A stretch of DNA of 14,525 bases from W589 sp964611805. Its GTDB lineage: Bacteria; Chloroflexota; Dehalococcoidia; Dehalococcoidales; Fen-1064. A model generated the notes under the pieces. It did no database searches and was not told where the DNA came from. It saw only the letters and a program-made list of their open reading frames with translations. Within the stretch, counting starts at the first letter, position 1; every line of letters begins with the position of its first letter. This document shows, one piece after another, positions 13,414 to 14,525 of the stretch. The translations under genes were made by a program, and so were the position numbers. The DNA is taken from positions 1 through 14,525 of the forward strand of contig CAZTBG010000048.1 in the NCBI GenBank assembly GCA_964611805.1. Direction: 5' to 3'.

Positions 13414-14525
13414 TTGGACTACGGCCTTAGTGAAGAACAGATTACATTGAAAGACCTAGCGAGGAGGATTGCTGAGGAGAGGATACTGCCGGTCCGGGCC
13501 GAGCTTGATGAGACCGAGGAATTCCCCTGGGCGATAATGAAGGACCTTGCCGATAGCGACATGTTTCGCGTTTTTGTGCCGGAGGAGTATGATGGTCTTG
13601 GTGGTGGCACTCTCGACCTGTGCCTCGTCGTTGAGGAACTGAGCCGCGTTTGTAGTGGGGTTGCCGTTTGCTATGCCGCCACCGCCCTCGGGGCCTCGGC
13701 CATCCTCCAGTTTGGCAGTGAAGAGCAGAAGCAGAAATACCTGCCCGATATCGCCGCTGGTAAAAGGCTGGCGGCCTTCGGGCTTACCGAACCGACCGCT
13801 GGCAGTGATGCCGCCGGTATCAGGACAACGGCGGAGAAAGTATCGGGTGGCTATGTGCTCAACGGTACCAAACAGTTCATCACCAATGGCGGTGAGGCCG
13901 AGATATATACCATTATCGCCCTTACCGATAAATCGAAGGGGCCACGCGGTGCCAGTGCTTTTATCGTGGAGAAGGATACGCCTGGATTTACCTTTGGCAA
14001 GAAAGAGAAAAAGATGGGTATCCGTGCCTCGTCCACCCGGGAGCTAATCTTCCGGGACTGCTTCATTCCAGAGGCAAACCTGCTTGGCAGGGAGGAGATG
14101 GGGTTTGTAATGACGATGCGTATCCTGGATAAGTCGCGTCCCGGCATCGGGGCCCAGGCGGTAGGGATTGCGCAGGGCGCTCTGGAGGCGGCGGTAGATT
14201 ATACCTCACAGCGTATCCAGTTTGGCCATCCCATCATCTCGCTACCGGTCGTGCAGGACAAGCTGGCCGATATGGCCACCCACGTGGAGGCTGCCCGTTT
14301 ACTCGTTTACGGGGTCGCCCGGACGATTGACAGCGGCGAAAAGAGCTTCACCGAAGAGGCGTCGATGGCCAAGGTCTTTGCCTCAGATGTTGCCATGAAG
14401 GTAACGGTCGATGCCGTACAGGTCTGTGGTGGTGCCGGTTACATGCGTGACTACCCGCTGGAGAAGATGATGCGCGATGCCAAGATTACCCAGATATACG
14501 AAGGCTCCAACGAGGTGCTGCGCAA
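13414..14525 (+). CDS. Acyl-CoA dehydrogenase, canonical type (3' end outside the window)
   Basis: At least 370 residues of a standard short/branched-chain-type acyl-CoA dehydrogenase are present, which oxidises acyl-CoA to trans-2-enoyl-CoA with FAD and passes electrons to ETF. Motifs are FGLTEPTAGSDAAGIRTTA, NGTKQFITNG, RIQFGHPIISLPVVQDKLADMA, VCGGAGYMRDYPLEKMMRDAK, and the catalytic-base motif IYEGSNEVLR, with Glu363 in place. The frame is open to the window edge, missing only the last few residues. TTG at 13414 gives the family-typical N-terminus MDYGLSEEQ and has GGGAGG at 13402-13407. ATG at 13393 is in frame but lacks a ribosome site. Unlike the two dehydrogenases of the minus-strand operon, this one should be active as a homotetramer. 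It is transcribed divergently from that operon. Confidence 0.92.
   Translation, partial: MDYGLSEEQITLKDLARRIAEERILPVRAELDETEEFPWAIMKDLADSDMFRVFVPEEYDGLGGGTLDLCLVVEELSRVCSGVAVCYAATALGASAILQFGSEEQKQKYLPDIAAGKRLAAFGLTEPTAGSDAAGIRTTAEKVSGGYVLNGTKQFITNGGEAEIYTIIALTDKSKGPRGASAFIVEKDTPGFTFGKKEKKMGIRASSTRELIFRDCFIPEANLLGREEMGFVMTMRILDKSRPGIGAQAVGIAQGALEAAVDYTSQRIQFGHPIISLPVVQDKLADMATHVEAARLLVYGVARTIDSGEKSFTEEASMAKVFASDVAMKVTVDAVQVCGGAGYMRDYPLEKMMRDAKITQIYEGSNEVLR

Overview
The window carries fifteen protein-coding genes on both strands plus three intergenic blocks of G/C-run palindromes. The gene content suggests an uncultured anaerobic or sediment Chloroflexota, probably Dehalococcoidia-like: several acyl-CoA dehydrogenases, an iron-sulfur hydroxyacyl-CoA dehydratase, a LarA-family protein, plsC next to ispH, GTG/TTG starts with good Shine-Dalgarno sites, and short palindromic repeats between operons. 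This taxonomic placement is inferred from gene content and style only; no marker phylogeny was possible.

Left half (80-7408, all + strand): gatA (tRNA amidotransferase subunit A) is followed after 15 nt by a creatininase-fold protein that lacks several classical metal and catalytic residues. A repeat-rich gap of 180 nt follows. Next comes a tightly packed run: a 74-aa hypothetical protein, an Lrp/AsnC regulator, a class I aminotransferase, a 74-aa four-cysteine protein and purM (purine synthesis). A well-formed sigma70-type promoter (TTGTCT-17-TATAAT) then precedes plsC and ispH (phospholipid and isoprenoid synthesis). The plsC-ispH junction is 2 nt, and ispH meets the following minus-strand gene tail to tail with overlapping ends.

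Right half (7403-12706, all - strand): a five-gene operon, read right to left. It encodes a stand-alone RAM-domain (Lrp/AsnC C-terminal) protein, an acyl-CoA dehydrogenase of the FadE26-like type, a LarA-like nickel-pincer 2-hydroxyacid racemase homologue, a 4-hydroxybutyryl-CoA dehydratase-family protein with a complete set of [4Fe-4S] ligands, and a second acyl-CoA dehydrogenase lacking the usual catalytic base. Gaps are 9-39 nt and a candidate promoter lies just upstream. I infer a co-regulated pathway for a hydroxy acid or hydroxyacyl-CoA, in which the two dehydrogenases may form a heteromeric enzyme. The substrate is not evident, and this operon is the best candidate in the window for an undescribed system.

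Right end (12773-14525): about 640 nt without a convincing gene. It holds a possible 355-bp MITE-like element (11/12 inverted ends flanked by TAT) enclosing a block of palindromes, then a promoter-like sequence. After that a canonical acyl-CoA dehydrogenase with its catalytic glutamate begins at a TTG codon and runs off the window.
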